DNA from: Scandinavium manionii
Lineage (GTDB): Bacteria > Pseudomonadota > Gammaproteobacteria > Enterobacterales > Enterobacteriaceae
NCBI RefSeq assembly: GCF_024764775.1
Contig: NZ_JALIGC010000038.1
Location: 1-64,000, forward strand
Length of the DNA: 64,000 nucleotides
Direction: 5' to 3'
Part shown: piece after piece, positions 33,858 to 43,337 of the stretch
Layout of the letters: each line of letters begins with the position of its first letter
Position numbering within the stretch: position 1 is the stretch's first letter
Notes under the pieces: model-generated
Seen by the model: only the letters and a program-made list of their open reading frames with translations
What the model was told of the DNA's origin: nothing
Database searches by the model: none
Made by a program: the position numbers and the translations under genes

Positions 33858-36521
33858 ATGAGCAATTCCTTACCTGACACAGCCTTACCTGTTCTGCCAG
33901 GCCAGCCGGAAAACCCGGTCAGTTGGGCAGACGCGGAGCTGAACTGCGCCAGTATCAAGGCGCGTCTCGATGCGTTCCAGCGCTGGCTGGGTGACGCTTT
34001 CGACAGCGGTACCTCTGCCGAACAACTGATGACCGCCCGTACGGAATATATCGATCAGATGCTCCAGCGTCTTTGGTTGCATTACGGTTTTGGTGAGGTA
34101 GAAGACGCAGCGCTGGTTGCCGTCGGTGGCTATGGCCGCGGCGAACTGCATCCGCTTTCGGATATCGACTTGCTCATCCTCAGCCGTAAAAAGCTGCCCG
34201 ACGAGCTGGCACAAAAGATTGGCGAGCTGCTGACACTGCTGTGGGATCTCAAACTCGAAGTCGGCCACAGCGTGCGCACCCTCGAAGAGTGCCTGCTGGA
34301 AGGGCTTTCTGATCTCACTGTCGCCACTAACCTGATTGAATCACGCCTGCTGATCGGCGACGTCACCCTCTTTCTCGAGCTGCAAAAACATATTTTCAGC
34401 GAAGGCTTCTGGCCATCGGAAAAGTTCTTTGCCGCTAAAGTCGAAGAACAAAACGGTCGCCACCAGCGCTATCACGGCACCAGCTACAACCTCGAGCCTG
34501 ATATCAAAAGCAGCCCCGGCGGCCTGCGTGATATCCACACCCTGCAATGGGTGGCGCGTCGTCATTTCGGCGCAACCTCGCTGGATGAAATGGTCGGCTT
34601 TGGCTTCCTGACCGAAGCCGAACGCAACGAGCTGAACGAGTGTTTACACCTGCTATGGCGCATCCGTTTTGCGCTGCATCTGGAAATTAACCGCTACGAC
34701 AACCGTTTGCTGTTCGATCGCCAGTTGAACGTGGCCCAACGGCTCAACTACAGCGGCGAAGGCAATCAGCCGGTTGAGCAAATGATGAAGGATTTCTATC
34801 GCGTCACCCGCCGGGTGGGCGAGCTCAACCAGATGCTGCTCCAGCTGTTTGATGAGGCGATCCTCGCGCTGACCGCCGATGAAAAACCGCGCCCGATTGA
34901 CGATGATTTCCAGCTGCGCGGCACGCTTATCGACCTGCGTGACGATACCTTGTTCATGCGCGAGCCGCAGGCGATTCTGCGCATGTTCCACATCATGGTG
35001 CGCAACAGCAGCATTACCGGTATTTATTCGACGACGCTGCGTCATCTGCGCCATGCCCGCCGCCATCTGCAACAGCCGCTGTGCTACATCCCCGAAGCGC
35101 GCGAGCTGTTCCTGAGCATGTTGCGTCACCAGGGCGCCGTCAGCCGGGGGCTGCTGCCGATGCACCGTCACAGCGTGCTGTGGGCGTATATGCCGCAGTG
35201 GTCGCACATCGTCGGCCAGATGCAGTTTGACCTGTTCCACGCCTACACCGTTGATGAACACACCGTTCGCGTGCTGCTAAAGCTGGAAAGCTTCGCCAAA
35301 GAGGAAACGCGTTCACGCCATCCGCTCTGTGTCGAACTATGGCCGCGCCTTAATCACCCGGAACTGATCCTGATTGCCGCTCTGTTCCACGATATCGCCA
35401 AAGGCCGCGGCGGCGATCACTCGGTGCTCGGCGCTCAGGACATCCTCAAATTTGCAGAACTGCACGGTCTGAACTCGCGCGAAACACAGCTTGTTGCATG
35501 GCTGGTACGCCATCATCTACTGATGTCCGTCACCGCCCAACGCCGTGATATTCAGGATCCGGAAGTTATCAAACAGTTCGCCGAAGAAGTGCAGACCGAA
35601 AACCGCTTGCGGTATCTGGTCTGCCTGACCGTCGCCGATATCTGCGCCACCAATGAAACACTGTGGAATAGCTGGAAGCAGAGCCTGTTGCGTGAACTCT
35701 ATTTCGCCACCGAAAAACAGCTGCGCCGTGGAATGCAGAACACGCCGGACATGCGCGAACGCGTGCGTCATCATCAGCTTCAGGCGTTAGCCCTGCTGCG
35801 AATGGACAATATCGACGAAGAGGCGCTGCATCATATTTGGGCGCGCTGTCGGGCCAACTACTTTGTACGCCACACACCAAACCAGCTTGCGTGGCATGCC
35901 CGTCACCTGCTTCAACACGATCTGAACGATCCGATGATCCTGCTGAGCCCGCAGGCGACACGCGGCGGCACGGAAATATTTATCTGGAGCCCGGACCGCC
36001 CATATCTGTTCGCCGCCGTTTGCGCTGAACTGGACCGGCGTAATCTCAGCGTGCACGACGCACAGATTTTTACCACCCGCGACGGGATGGCGATGGACAC
36101 CTTTATCGTGCTTGAACCTGACGGCAGTCCACTGTCCGGCGACAGGCACGAAGCCATTCGTCACGGCCTTGAGCAGGCCATTACTCAGTATTCGTGGCAG
36201 GCCCCTGCCCCACGTCGTCAGCCGGCAAAATTGCGTCATTTTACCGTCGATACCGAAGTCAATTTCCTGCCAACACATACCGACAGAAAATCGTTCCTCG
36301 AACTGATTGCGCTCGACCAGCCGGGTTTACTCGCGTGCGTCGGCCAGGTCTTCGCGGACCTCGGCATTTCGCTCCATGGGGCGAGAATTACGACAATTGG
36401 TGAACGAGTAGAAGATTTATTTATAATCGCGACAGCCGACCGGCGTGCTCTTAATAATGTGCTTCAGCAAGAAGTACAACAGCGGTTGACAGCGGCCCTC
36501 AATCCAAACGATAAAGGGTAG
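33858..36521 (+). CDS. glnD: Bifunctional uridylyltransferase/uridylyl-removing enzyme
   Basis: Primary glutamine sensor: uridylylates PII proteins (GlnB/GlnK) when glutamine is low and deuridylylates them when it is high. Domains in order: nucleotidyltransferase (GGYGRGELHPLSDIDLL, about 94-110), PII-UTase helical region, HD domain (FHDIAKGRGGDH, around 510) and two C-terminal ACT domains (from about 705). The start at 33858 (MSNSLPDT, 887 aa) is preferred over ATG 33846. E. coli has 890 aa. Confidence 0.96.
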   Translation: MSNSLPDTALPVLPGQPENPVSWADAELNCASIKARLDAFQRWLGDAFDSGTSAEQLMTARTEYIDQMLQRLWLHYGFGEVEDAALVAVGGYGRGELHPLSDIDLLILSRKKLPDELAQKIGELLTLLWDLKLEVGHSVRTLEECLLEGLSDLTVATNLIESRLLIGDVTLFLELQKHIFSEGFWPSEKFFAAKVEEQNGRHQRYHGTSYNLEPDIKSSPGGLRDIHTLQWVARRHFGATSLDEMVGFGFLTEAERNELNECLHLLWRIRFALHLEINRYDNRLLFDRQLNVAQRLNYSGEGNQPVEQMMKDFYRVTRRVGELNQMLLQLFDEAILALTADEKPRPIDDDFQLRGTLIDLRDDTLFMREPQAILRMFHIMVRNSSITGIYSTTLRHLRHARRHLQQPLCYIPEARELFLSMLRHQGAVSRGLLPMHRHSVLWAYMPQWSHIVGQMQFDLFHAYTVDEHTVRVLLKLESFAKEETRSRHPLCVELWPRLNHPELILIAALFHDIAKGRGGDHSVLGAQDILKFAELHGLNSRETQLVAWLVRHHLLMSVTAQRRDIQDPEVIKQFAEEVQTENRLRYLVCLTVADICATNETLWNSWKQSLLRELYFATEKQLRRGMQNTPDMRERVRHHQLQALALLRMDNIDEEALHHIWARCRANYFVRHTPNQLAWHARHLLQHDLNDPMILLSPQATRGGTEIFIWSPDRPYLFAAVCAELDRRNLSVHDAQIFTTRDGMAMDTFIVLEPDGSPLSGDRHEAIRHGLEQAITQYSWQAPAPRRQPAKLRHFTVDTEVNFLPTHTDRKSFLELIALDQPGLLACVGQVFADLGISLHGARITTIGERVEDLFIIATADRRALNNVLQQEVQQRLTAALNPNDKG

Positions 36522-36550
36522 TGTGTTTTTTTAATGGAAAGAGTTTAACA

Positions 36551-37375
36551 ATGCAGCAGTTACAGAACGTTATTGAGTCCGCTTTTGAGCGCCGCGCCGA
36601 CATCACTCCGGCGAATGTAGATACCGTTACCCGCGAAGCGGTTAACCAGGTTATTTCCCTGCTGGATTCCGGCGCGCTGCGCGTAGCGGAAAAGATTGAC
36701 GGCCAGTGGGTTACGCATCAGTGGCTGAAGAAAGCGGTACTGCTCTCTTTCCGTATCAACGATAACCAGGTTATCGACGGAGCGGAAAGCCGCTACTTCG
36801 ATAAAGTCCCGATGAAATTCGCCGATTACGACGAAGCGCGTTTCCAGAAAGAAGGTTTCCGCGTGGTGCCACCGGCAGCCGTACGCCAGGGCGCATACAT
36901 TGCACGTAACACCGTGCTGATGCCGTCCTACGTCAACATCGGCGCTTACGTCGACGAAGGCTCCATGGTTGATACCTGGGCGACTGTGGGTTCCTGTGCG
37001 CAGATCGGTAAAAACGTTCACCTGTCCGGTGGCGTAGGTATCGGTGGCGTGCTTGAGCCACTGCAGGCTAACCCAACCATCATCGAAGACAACTGCTTCA
37101 TCGGCGCACGATCTGAAGTGGTAGAAGGCGTTATCGTTGAAGAAGGCTCCGTGATTTCGATGGGTGTTTACCTCGGCCAGAGCACCAAAATCTACGACAG
37201 GGAAACCGGCGAAGTGTTCTACGGTCGCGTACCGGCAGGCTCGGTTGTTGTTTCCGGCAACCTGCCGTCAAAAGATGGCAAATACAGCCTGTACTGTGCA
37301 GTTATCGTGAAGAAAGTGGATGCGAAAACCCGCGGCAAAGTCGGCATTAACGAACTGCTGCGCACCATCGACTAA
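36551..37375 (+). CDS. dapD: Tetrahydrodipicolinate N-succinyltransferase
   Basis: Transfers succinyl from succinyl-CoA to tetrahydrodipicolinate in the lysine/meso-DAP pathway. A helical N-terminal domain (1-100) is followed by a left-handed beta-helix with hexapeptide repeats. 274 aa with start at 36551 (MQQLQNVIESAF), as in E. coli, after GGAAAGAG. The frame extends upstream to 36521, but that portion overlaps the end of glnD and is not conserved. Confidence 0.97.
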   Translation: MQQLQNVIESAFERRADITPANVDTVTREAVNQVISLLDSGALRVAEKIDGQWVTHQWLKKAVLLSFRINDNQVIDGAESRYFDKVPMKFADYDEARFQKEGFRVVPPAAVRQGAYIARNTVLMPSYVNIGAYVDEGSMVDTWATVGSCAQIGKNVHLSGGVGIGGVLEPLQANPTIIEDNCFIGARSEVVEGVIVEEGSVISMGVYLGQSTKIYDRETGEVFYGRVPAGSVVVSGNLPSKDGKYSLYCAVIVKKVDAKTRGKVGINELLRTID

Positions 37376-37384
37376 ATCAGTCGT

Positions 37385-37415
37385 AAAAAAAGCGGGGGCA
37401 ACCCCGCTTTTTTTA
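37385..37415 (+). terminator. dapD terminator
   Basis: A6-GCGGGG/CCCCGC-T7 hairpin 17 bp after the dapD stop, potentially bidirectional. Confidence 0.88.
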
Positions 37416-37485
37416 TACCTGACGCTGGCGGAAAATAATTTTTCCGTTAATTATTCAAAGGTTATGTTTAACCGAAGGAACCGCT

Positions 37486-37875
37486 ATGTACGACAATCTG
37501 AAAAGTTTGGGCATTACCAATCCTGATGAAATCGATCGTTACAGCCTCCGGCAGGAAGCCAACAACGATATTCTGAAAATCTATTTTCAGAAGGATAAAG
37601 GCGAGTTTTTCGCGAAAAGCGTGAAGTTCAAATATCCGCGCCAGCGTAAAACGGTAGTGGCCGACGGTGTAGGTCAGGGTTACAAAGAAGTGCAGGAAAT
37701 CAGCCCGAACCTGCGCTATGTGATCGACGAGCTGGATCAGATTTGCAAACGCGATCGCACCGAAGTGGATCTGAAGCGTAAAATCCTCGACGACCTGCGC
37801 CATCTCGAAAGCGTGGTTGCCAATAAGATCAGCGAGATTGAATCTGACCTTGAAAAATTGACCCGCAATAAATAA
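37486..37875 (+). CDS. yaeH: UPF0325 family protein YaeH
   Basis: 129-aa cytoplasmic protein of the enterobacterial UPF0325 family, function unknown. The charged C-terminal half (DLKRKILDDLRHLES...EIESDLEKL) looks like a coiled coil. MYDNLKSLGITNPDEIDRYSLRQEAN is almost invariant compared with E. coli (128 aa). In K-12, yaeI lies between dapD and yaeH and cdaR between yaeH and degP. Neither is present here. Confidence 0.9.
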   Translation: MYDNLKSLGITNPDEIDRYSLRQEANNDILKIYFQKDKGEFFAKSVKFKYPRQRKTVVADGVGQGYKEVQEISPNLRYVIDELDQICKRDRTEVDLKRKILDDLRHLESVVANKISEIESDLEKLTRNK

Positions 37876-37906
37876 CTCTTGCAGGCATGTCCGGCGGCAG
37901 CAAACA

Positions 37907-37944
37907 GTAAAAAAAAACGGTAACCCAAGGGTTACCGTTTTTTT
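37907..37944. terminator. Bidirectional terminator between yaeH and degP
   Basis: Perfect 10-bp stem ACGGTAACCC/GGGTTACCGT with A-run on the left and T7 on the right. yaeH and degP converge here, so it can serve both. Confidence 0.92.
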
Positions 37945-37981
37945 ACTGTGCCCTCCCCCGTCAGGAGAAGGACCTGAAAGT

Positions 37982-39430
37982 TTACTGCATCAGCAGGTAG
38001 ATAGTGCTGTCGCCACGCTGAATATTCAACGCCAGAACGCTCGGTTTGCTTTCAAGCAGCTTACGCAGGTCAGCAATGTTTTTCACCGGCTGCTGGTTAG
38101 CGCCAACGATCACATCACCTTTTTTCAGGCCAATTTGCGCAGCCTGCGTACCCGATTTGATGCTGCTCACCACCACGCCTTTGTCTGCGCCTTTGTTGCT
38201 CATCTCAGCGCCGTCAATACCGTTGAAGATGCTGCTGGAATCAACCTGAGTCTGGCTACTCTGCTGCAGTTCAAGGGACACATTGACCGGCTTACCATCA
38301 CGAACCAGGCCCAGCTCAATCTTGCTGCCAACAGGCATGGTGCCGACCTGAGCACGCAGCGCGGAGAAGCTGCTGATCGGTTTGCCGTTCAGCGAGGTGA
38401 TCACGTCGCCTGCTTTAATGCCCGCTTTCGCCGCAGAAGAGTTCGGTAGCACCTGGCTTACGAATGCGCCGCGCTGAGCGTCAACTTTCATCGCTTTCGC
38501 GAGGTCAGAGCTCAATTCGGTACCCATAATGCCCAGCTCGCCACGTTTAACCTGGCCGTATTTGACCATCTGCTCAGTCAGGCTTTTCACCATATTGCTT
38601 GGGATAGCGAAGCCGATACCGATGTTGCCGCCGTCCGGGGCAAGGATCGCGGTGTTAATCCCAATAAGCTCACCGTTGAGGTTCACCAGCGCACCGCCGG
38701 AGTTACCGCGGTTAATGGCCGCATCGGTCTGGATAAAGTTTTCGTAGTTTTCAACATTCAGGCCGCTACGACCCAGTGCCGATACGATACCGGACGTCAC
38801 GGTTTCGCCGAGACCAAACGGGTTACCGATAGCGACGGTATAGTCGCCGACGCGCAGTGCATCGGAATCGGCGAGTTTAATCGCGGTCAGATTTTTTGGA
38901 TTCTGAATTTGAATCAGCGCGATGTCAGAGCGAGGGTCTTTACCCACCACTTTCGCATCAAATTTACGGCCATCGCTCAGGGAAATTTTGATTGTGGTAG
39001 CGTTATCCACCACGTGGTTGTTGGTAACCACATAGCCTTTCGCCGCATCAATGATTACGCCAGAACCCAGCGCCATGAATTTTTCTTGCTGGGAGCCACC
39101 ATTACCCCTTGGTGCGCCTGGACCACCCTGTCCACCGCCCTGGCAGAACGGAGAGTTCTGGAAAGGCGAACCGTCCTGGCAGAATGGGGAATTATCACCA
39201 AAGAACTGCTGGAAGTTACGCCCCATACGCGGGGTATTCACCGTGGTACTCCCTTCCACATTAATGCTCACAACGGAAGGCATCACTTTTTCCAGCATCG
39301 GTGCCAGGCTTGGCATCTGCTGGGCGGTCGTGGCGGAGGATGCGGTTTCCGCGGCCGATGCAGACAGCGGGGAAAGGGCCAAACTTAAACTCAGAGCCAG
39401 TGCACTCATTGCTAACGTTGTTTTTTTCAT
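37982..39430 (-). CDS. degP: Periplasmic serine protease/chaperone DegP (Do)
   Basis: ATP-independent protease and chaperone for misfolded periplasmic and outer-membrane proteins. Signal peptide ends SASA; the trypsin-like domain has the triad His in NNHVVD, Asp in RSDIAL and Ser in GNSGGAL; two PDZ domains follow (about 290-480). 482 aa against 474 in E. coli. The extra residues lie in the regulatory LA loop, whose Gly/Pro-rich part (about 97-115) is expanded. The loop cysteines are kept. It has its own sigma-E promoter. Confidence 0.97.
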   Translation of the reverse strand: MKKTTLAMSALALSLSLALSPLSASAAETASSATTAQQMPSLAPMLEKVMPSVVSINVEGSTTVNTPRMGRNFQQFFGDNSPFCQDGSPFQNSPFCQGGGQGGPGAPRGNGGSQQEKFMALGSGVIIDAAKGYVVTNNHVVDNATTIKISLSDGRKFDAKVVGKDPRSDIALIQIQNPKNLTAIKLADSDALRVGDYTVAIGNPFGLGETVTSGIVSALGRSGLNVENYENFIQTDAAINRGNSGGALVNLNGELIGINTAILAPDGGNIGIGFAIPSNMVKSLTEQMVKYGQVKRGELGIMGTELSSDLAKAMKVDAQRGAFVSQVLPNSSAAKAGIKAGDVITSLNGKPISSFSALRAQVGTMPVGSKIELGLVRDGKPVNVSLELQQSSQTQVDSSSIFNGIDGAEMSNKGADKGVVVSSIKSGTQAAQIGLKKGDVIVGANQQPVKNIADLRKLLESKPSVLALNIQRGDSTIYLLMQ

Positions 39431-39483
39431 ATCTCGTAATCTCTAAATGTCAGATAAAGCAAAAGTTGCTGTGTATGTGACTG

Positions 39484-39511
39484 TCAGATTCAATTTATAA
39501 CGCTAAGTTCC
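39484..39511 (-). promoter_or_regulatory. Sigma-E promoter of degP
   Basis: The minus strand reads GGAACTT (39505-39511), a 16-bp spacer and TCTGA (39484-39488), an exact sigma-E consensus, about 50 bp before the ATG. It matches the well-known degP promoter of E. coli. Confidence 0.9.
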
Positions 39512-39542
39512 GGATTTAAGTTTCTGGAAAAAGTAAAAAAAT

Positions 39543-39557
39543 ATTGTCCGCCTTTAC
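39543..39557 (-). promoter_or_regulatory. Candidate CpxR site upstream of degP
   Basis: GTAAA (39553-39557, minus strand), 5 bp, then ACAAT, a degenerate GTAAA-N5-GTAAA direct repeat upstream of the sigma-E promoter, in the place where CpxR binds in E. coli. Only the first half-site is good. Confidence 0.4.
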
Positions 39558-39569
39558 AAAACTTTCGCG

Positions 39570-41084
39570 TTATTCCACAGCCATCAAGCGGCGGTATTCA
39601 TCCCAGGCATAGAGATCGGTCATGCCGCTGATATAATCCTGAATCAAACGACAGCGATAATAGTACTCCATCAACGGATACTCGGTGGCATCACGCGGGA
39701 TTTTATTTACCGCTTCAACGTACGCCAGGCGATGTCGCGTCGACAGTTTCTGAAACAGACGGCTTTCAATCGGCAAATGGCGCAAACGCTCTTTTTCCAC
39801 CAGCTCGTGAAAGTCCGCCAGCGATAATTTCAACAGCGGCTGGTAAATTTCCAGCAGCCCGCTAATCACGCGGTATCCCTGCAATTCTAGCTGCTCAACA
39901 TCGGGATGGCTGAATACCTGTTTAATGGCGACGTTTTTATATAATTCAAGCAGCTGGCTGTAGTCACTTTCGTCTTCTAGCAGGGCGTGGTTGAAATCCC
40001 CGGTATATATCTTCGGAAGGTTATCGATAAATCGCTGCGCGGCATAAGGCACCAGCTTATTCAGCGTATTCACCCGCAAATACATAAAGAACTGATCTTC
40101 TGTACTGCGGCTTAAGGTATTAGACCGAGATTTATCCCAGGCATTTTCGACAACCTGTGAGAATAACGAGCCTTTTTCGTGCGTGCCCCATGCGTCGTAC
40201 AGGTGCTGATAAAGTTGCTCCACGCTGAAGATGCGTTTCTCAACGGCGTCTTCCAGGTCGGCCACGCAATAAGAAATATCGTCGGCAGCTTCCATAATCC
40301 ACGTCAATGGAAAGCGACTGTAAGGGGCTAAATCGAGTTCTTGACGTAACCTCGCAATATAGGCCTCTTCGGCGAAATAATAGCCTGGCTTCTTCATTAA
40401 ATAGCTGTGACTTTCTGGCGGCTTGCCTCGCCACCATGCAGGACGCGTGTACTTCAGAATACAGCCGACCTGCGCCCAGGTGAGATTCATACGCATCAAC
40501 GTATGTACCAGGCGAATACCCTGGGCGTTACCTTCAAACTGGCAGAGATCCTGACGCACCCGACGACGGAGTTCGTTCAGGGTATCTTCCCCGTCGCGCA
40601 GACGCAGCGTGCCGACAAGGCAACGATCGTCGCTTAACGGCTGACTGGCGGCATCCGCAGGCCACAGGCGCTGGCGGAACCAGTCGTTAATCGCCGCTTC
40701 ACCAAAATGCCCAAACGGCGGATTGCCAATATCGTGCATTAAACAGGCCATCTCGACGATACTTTCAAACGGTCCGGTCAGTTCATCCAGCCCGTATGCC
40801 TCCAGCAGCTTGCGCTCTTTCAGGCGGCTCAGCACTTCTTTAGCGATATAACGCCCGACCTGCTGAACTTCCATAGAATGCGTCAGCCGCGTGCGCACCG
40901 CCGCATTGCGTTCCAGCGGGAAGACCTGGGTTTTCTGCTGCAGCCGACGGATAGCCGGGGAATTGACGATGCGCCCGCGATCGCTTTCGAAGATCCGCAG
41001 GATTTCATGCTCCGTCGCGGCGTTCTGCGGCGAGCGGTAACGCCGACGCCAGTTTATCTTTGTGCGAAAATCAATTGTGGCCAT
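39570..41084 (-). CDS. dgt: Deoxyguanosinetriphosphate triphosphohydrolase
   Basis: HD-superfamily hexamer that hydrolyses dGTP to deoxyguanosine and triphosphate, shaping dNTP pools and, in E. coli, limiting some phages. The HD motif is in CLMHDIGNPPFGHFGE (around 117-132), with a first His in LTHSMEVQQ and a distal Asp in EAADDISY. 504 aa, as in E. coli. It lies upstream of degP in the same direction but degP has a separate promoter. It diverges from mtn. Confidence 0.96.
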   Translation of the reverse strand: MATIDFRTKINWRRRYRSPQNAATEHEILRIFESDRGRIVNSPAIRRLQQKTQVFPLERNAAVRTRLTHSMEVQQVGRYIAKEVLSRLKERKLLEAYGLDELTGPFESIVEMACLMHDIGNPPFGHFGEAAINDWFRQRLWPADAASQPLSDDRCLVGTLRLRDGEDTLNELRRRVRQDLCQFEGNAQGIRLVHTLMRMNLTWAQVGCILKYTRPAWWRGKPPESHSYLMKKPGYYFAEEAYIARLRQELDLAPYSRFPLTWIMEAADDISYCVADLEDAVEKRIFSVEQLYQHLYDAWGTHEKGSLFSQVVENAWDKSRSNTLSRSTEDQFFMYLRVNTLNKLVPYAAQRFIDNLPKIYTGDFNHALLEDESDYSQLLELYKNVAIKQVFSHPDVEQLELQGYRVISGLLEIYQPLLKLSLADFHELVEKERLRHLPIESRLFQKLSTRHRLAYVEAVNKIPRDATEYPLMEYYYRCRLIQDYISGMTDLYAWDEYRRLMAVE

Positions 41085-41158
41085 AGCCTCTCCCGGTCCG
41101 GAAATGCGTGCTCCATGATAAACTATGCCTTTAAACCCATCACATCGCGAGTAAATCT

Positions 41159-41857
41159 ATGAAAATCGGCATTATTGGTGCAATGGAAGAAGAAGTGACG
41201 CTGCTGCGTGACAAAATCCAGAACCGTCAGACTATCACCATCGGCGGGAGCGAAATTTACACCGGCCAGCTGAATGGCGTTGACGTTGCCCTGCTGAAAT
41301 CAGGGATCGGCAAAGTGGCTGCCGCGATGGGTGCCACCCTACTGATCGAACGCTGCAAACCAGACGTCATCATTAACACCGGTTCTGCAGGCGGCCTGGC
41401 CTCTACGCTGAAAGTGGGCGATATCGTCGTCTCCGATGAAGCGCGCTATCACGATGCCGATGTCACCGCATTTGGCTATGAATACGGCCAGCTACCGGGC
41501 TGCCCGGCAGGCTTCGCGGCTGATGCGAAACTGATTGAAGCAGCAGAAAATTGCATCAAACAACTTAACCTGAATGCCGTACGTGGGCTTATCGTCAGCG
41601 GCGATGCATTCATTAATGGTTCCGTCAGCCTGGCGAAAATCCGCCACAACTTCCCGCAGGCGGTTGCCGTGGAAATGGAAGCCACCGCTATCGCACACGT
41701 CTGTCATAACTTCGGCGTGCCGTTCGTTGTTGTTCGCGCCATTTCTGACGTCGCCGATCAGCAGTCACACCTAAGCTTCGATGAGTTCCTCGCCGTCGCC
41801 GCTAAACAGTCGACCCTGATGGTCGAAACGCTGGTCCAGAATCTGGCGAATGCGTAA
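41159..41857 (+). CDS. mtn: 5'-methylthioadenosine/S-adenosylhomocysteine nucleosidase
   Basis: Splits MTA, SAH and 5'-deoxyadenosine, recycling SAM by-products and feeding AI-2 precursor formation. Catalytic residues E12 (AMEEEV), E174 (VEMEA) and D197 (AISDVAD) are visible. 232 aa. It is first in mtn-btuF-yadS; its end overlaps btuF by 8 nt. Confidence 0.97.
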   Translation: MKIGIIGAMEEEVTLLRDKIQNRQTITIGGSEIYTGQLNGVDVALLKSGIGKVAAAMGATLLIERCKPDVIINTGSAGGLASTLKVGDIVVSDEARYHDADVTAFGYEYGQLPGCPAGFAADAKLIEAAENCIKQLNLNAVRGLIVSGDAFINGSVSLAKIRHNFPQAVAVEMEATAIAHVCHNFGVPFVVVRAISDVADQQSHLSFDEFLAVAAKQSTLMVETLVQNLANA

Positions 41858-42650
41858 CGGCCTGACATCGGGCCTTTTCGCCCTGCTGTTGACCTTTCCG
41901 GCGTGGCTGATAGCCGCGCCGAGGGTTATCACCCTTTCCCCCGCCAATACTGAACTGGCCTTTGCCGCAGGCATTACGCCTGTGGGGGTGAGCAGCTTCT
42001 CTAATTATCCCCCTGAAGCCCGCCACATCGAAGAAATCGCCAGCTGGCAGGGGATGAATCTGGAACGCATTGTGGCGCTCAAGCCCGATATAGTGCTGGC
42101 CTGGCGTGGCGGCAATGCCGAGCGACAGGTGAACCAACTGAGCGCATTGGGCATTAAAGTGGTGTGGGTAGAGACCGGCAGTGTGGAGCACATTGCTGAC
42201 GCGTTGCAGCAGCTGGCGGCCTGGAGTCCAGTACCCGAACAGGCGAAACAGGCAGCGCAGTCGTTGCGCCATAATTTTGTTGCGCTGAAGCAAGAGTATG
42301 CTCACCGCCCGAAAAAAAGGGTATTCCTGCAATTTGGCACTAATCCGTTGTTTACCAGTAATAAAAGCTCGATACAGAACGAAGTAATTGAGGCCTGCGG
42401 GGGAGTAAATATTTTTGCCACCAGCCGCGTTCCGTGGCCGCAGGTTAGCCGCGAACAGGTTCTCGCCCGGCAGCCTCAGCTGATTATCACCGCCGGAAGC
42501 GACACCGAAGTGACAAAAATTCAGCAGTACTGGGGGAGTCAGCTCAAAATTCCGGTCATTCCCGTAAACAGCGACTGGTTTGAACGCGCCTCCCCGCGTA
42601 TTATCCTCGCCGCGAAACAACTCTGCACCGCAATGGCGCAGGTCAATTAA
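41850..42650 (+). CDS. btuF: Vitamin B12-binding periplasmic protein
   Basis: Receives cobalamin in the periplasm after BtuB and delivers it to the BtuCD importer. Signal peptide (about 1-22, ending LIAA), then a class III solute-binding fold. Two cysteines (in EACGG and KQLCTA) correspond to the known disulfide. 266 aa, same as E. coli. It overlaps mtn by 8 nt. The coupling to a SAM-recycling gene fits B12's use in methionine synthesis. Confidence 0.95.
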   Translation: MRNGLTSGLFALLLTFPAWLIAAPRVITLSPANTELAFAAGITPVGVSSFSNYPPEARHIEEIASWQGMNLERIVALKPDIVLAWRGGNAERQVNQLSALGIKVVWVETGSVEHIADALQQLAAWSPVPEQAKQAAQSLRHNFVALKQEYAHRPKKRVFLQFGTNPLFTSNKSSIQNEVIEACGGVNIFATSRVPWPQVSREQVLARQPQLIITAGSDTEVTKIQQYWGSQLKIPVIPVNSDWFERASPRIILAAKQLCTAMAQVN

Positions 42651-42664
42651 CGGGAAACGCATCA

Positions 42665-43288
42665 ATGCTTGTCTATTGGCTGGATATCGTGGGTACTGCC
42701 GTATTTGCCATTTCCGGAGTTCTGCTGGCTGGTAAGCTACGCATGGACCCATTTGGCGTGCTGGTGCTCGGCGTGGTGACTGCAGTGGGCGGCGGAACGA
42801 TCCGCGATATGGCGCTGGCACACGGCCCGGTATTCTGGGTAAAAGATCCCACCGATTTGGTGGTGGCGATGGTCACCAGCATGTTGACCATTTTGCTGGT
42901 GCGTCAGCCGCGTCGCCTGCCGAAATGGATATTGCCAGTGCTGGATGCGGTCGGCCTCGCAGTGTTTGTCGGTATCGGCGTGAACAAAGCATTTATTGCC
43001 GGAACCGGCCCGCTGGTCGCTATCTGCATGGGCGTGATAACGGGCGTCGGCGGCGGGATTATCCGTGATGTTCTGGCACGCGAAGTGCCGATGATCCTGC
43101 GGACCGAAATCTACGCCACCGCCTGTATTCTGGGTGGGATCGTGCACGCTACCGCGTATTTCACTTTCGGAATACCGCTGGAGAACGCGGCCATGCTCGG
43201 CATGTTGGTGACGCTCGTGATTCGCCTGGCGGCGATTCACTGGCACCTGAAACTTCCGACCTTCGCCTTAGACGAGAATTCCAGATAG
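42665..43288 (+). CDS. yadS: TRIC-type cation channel family protein YadS
   Basis: 207-aa inner-membrane protein with about seven helices in two UPF0126 repeats, each with a glycine-rich GGGTIRD / GGGIIRDVLAR motif (near 38 and 125). Prokaryotic TRIC homologues are trimeric potassium/cation channels; the physiological role of YadS is not settled. Proposed roles in glycine uptake for this family are tentative. It lies 14 bp after btuF and ends at a bidirectional terminator. Confidence 0.92.
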   Translation: MLVYWLDIVGTAVFAISGVLLAGKLRMDPFGVLVLGVVTAVGGGTIRDMALAHGPVFWVKDPTDLVVAMVTSMLTILLVRQPRRLPKWILPVLDAVGLAVFVGIGVNKAFIAGTGPLVAICMGVITGVGGGIIRDVLAREVPMILRTEIYATACILGGIVHATAYFTFGIPLENAAMLGMLVTLVIRLAAIHWHLKLPTFALDENSR

Positions 43289-43289
43289 C

Positions 43290-43319
43290 AAAAAGCCGTG
43301 TCGATGACACGGCTTTTTT
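43290..43319. terminator. Bidirectional terminator between yadS and erpA
   Basis: AGCCGTGTC/GACACGGCT, 9-bp stem with 3-nt loop, flanked by A5 and T6. It can end both the mtn-btuF-yadS transcript and erpA. Confidence 0.92.
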
Positions 43320-43337
43320 GTTTCAGCATTCCTGAAC

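Noticed and set aside
37948..37980. Possible fifth copy of the CCCTCTCCC repeat near degP
   Set aside because: It shares only CCCTCCCCC and AGGAGAAGG fragments and lacks the stem symmetry and GGGTGAGGG tail.
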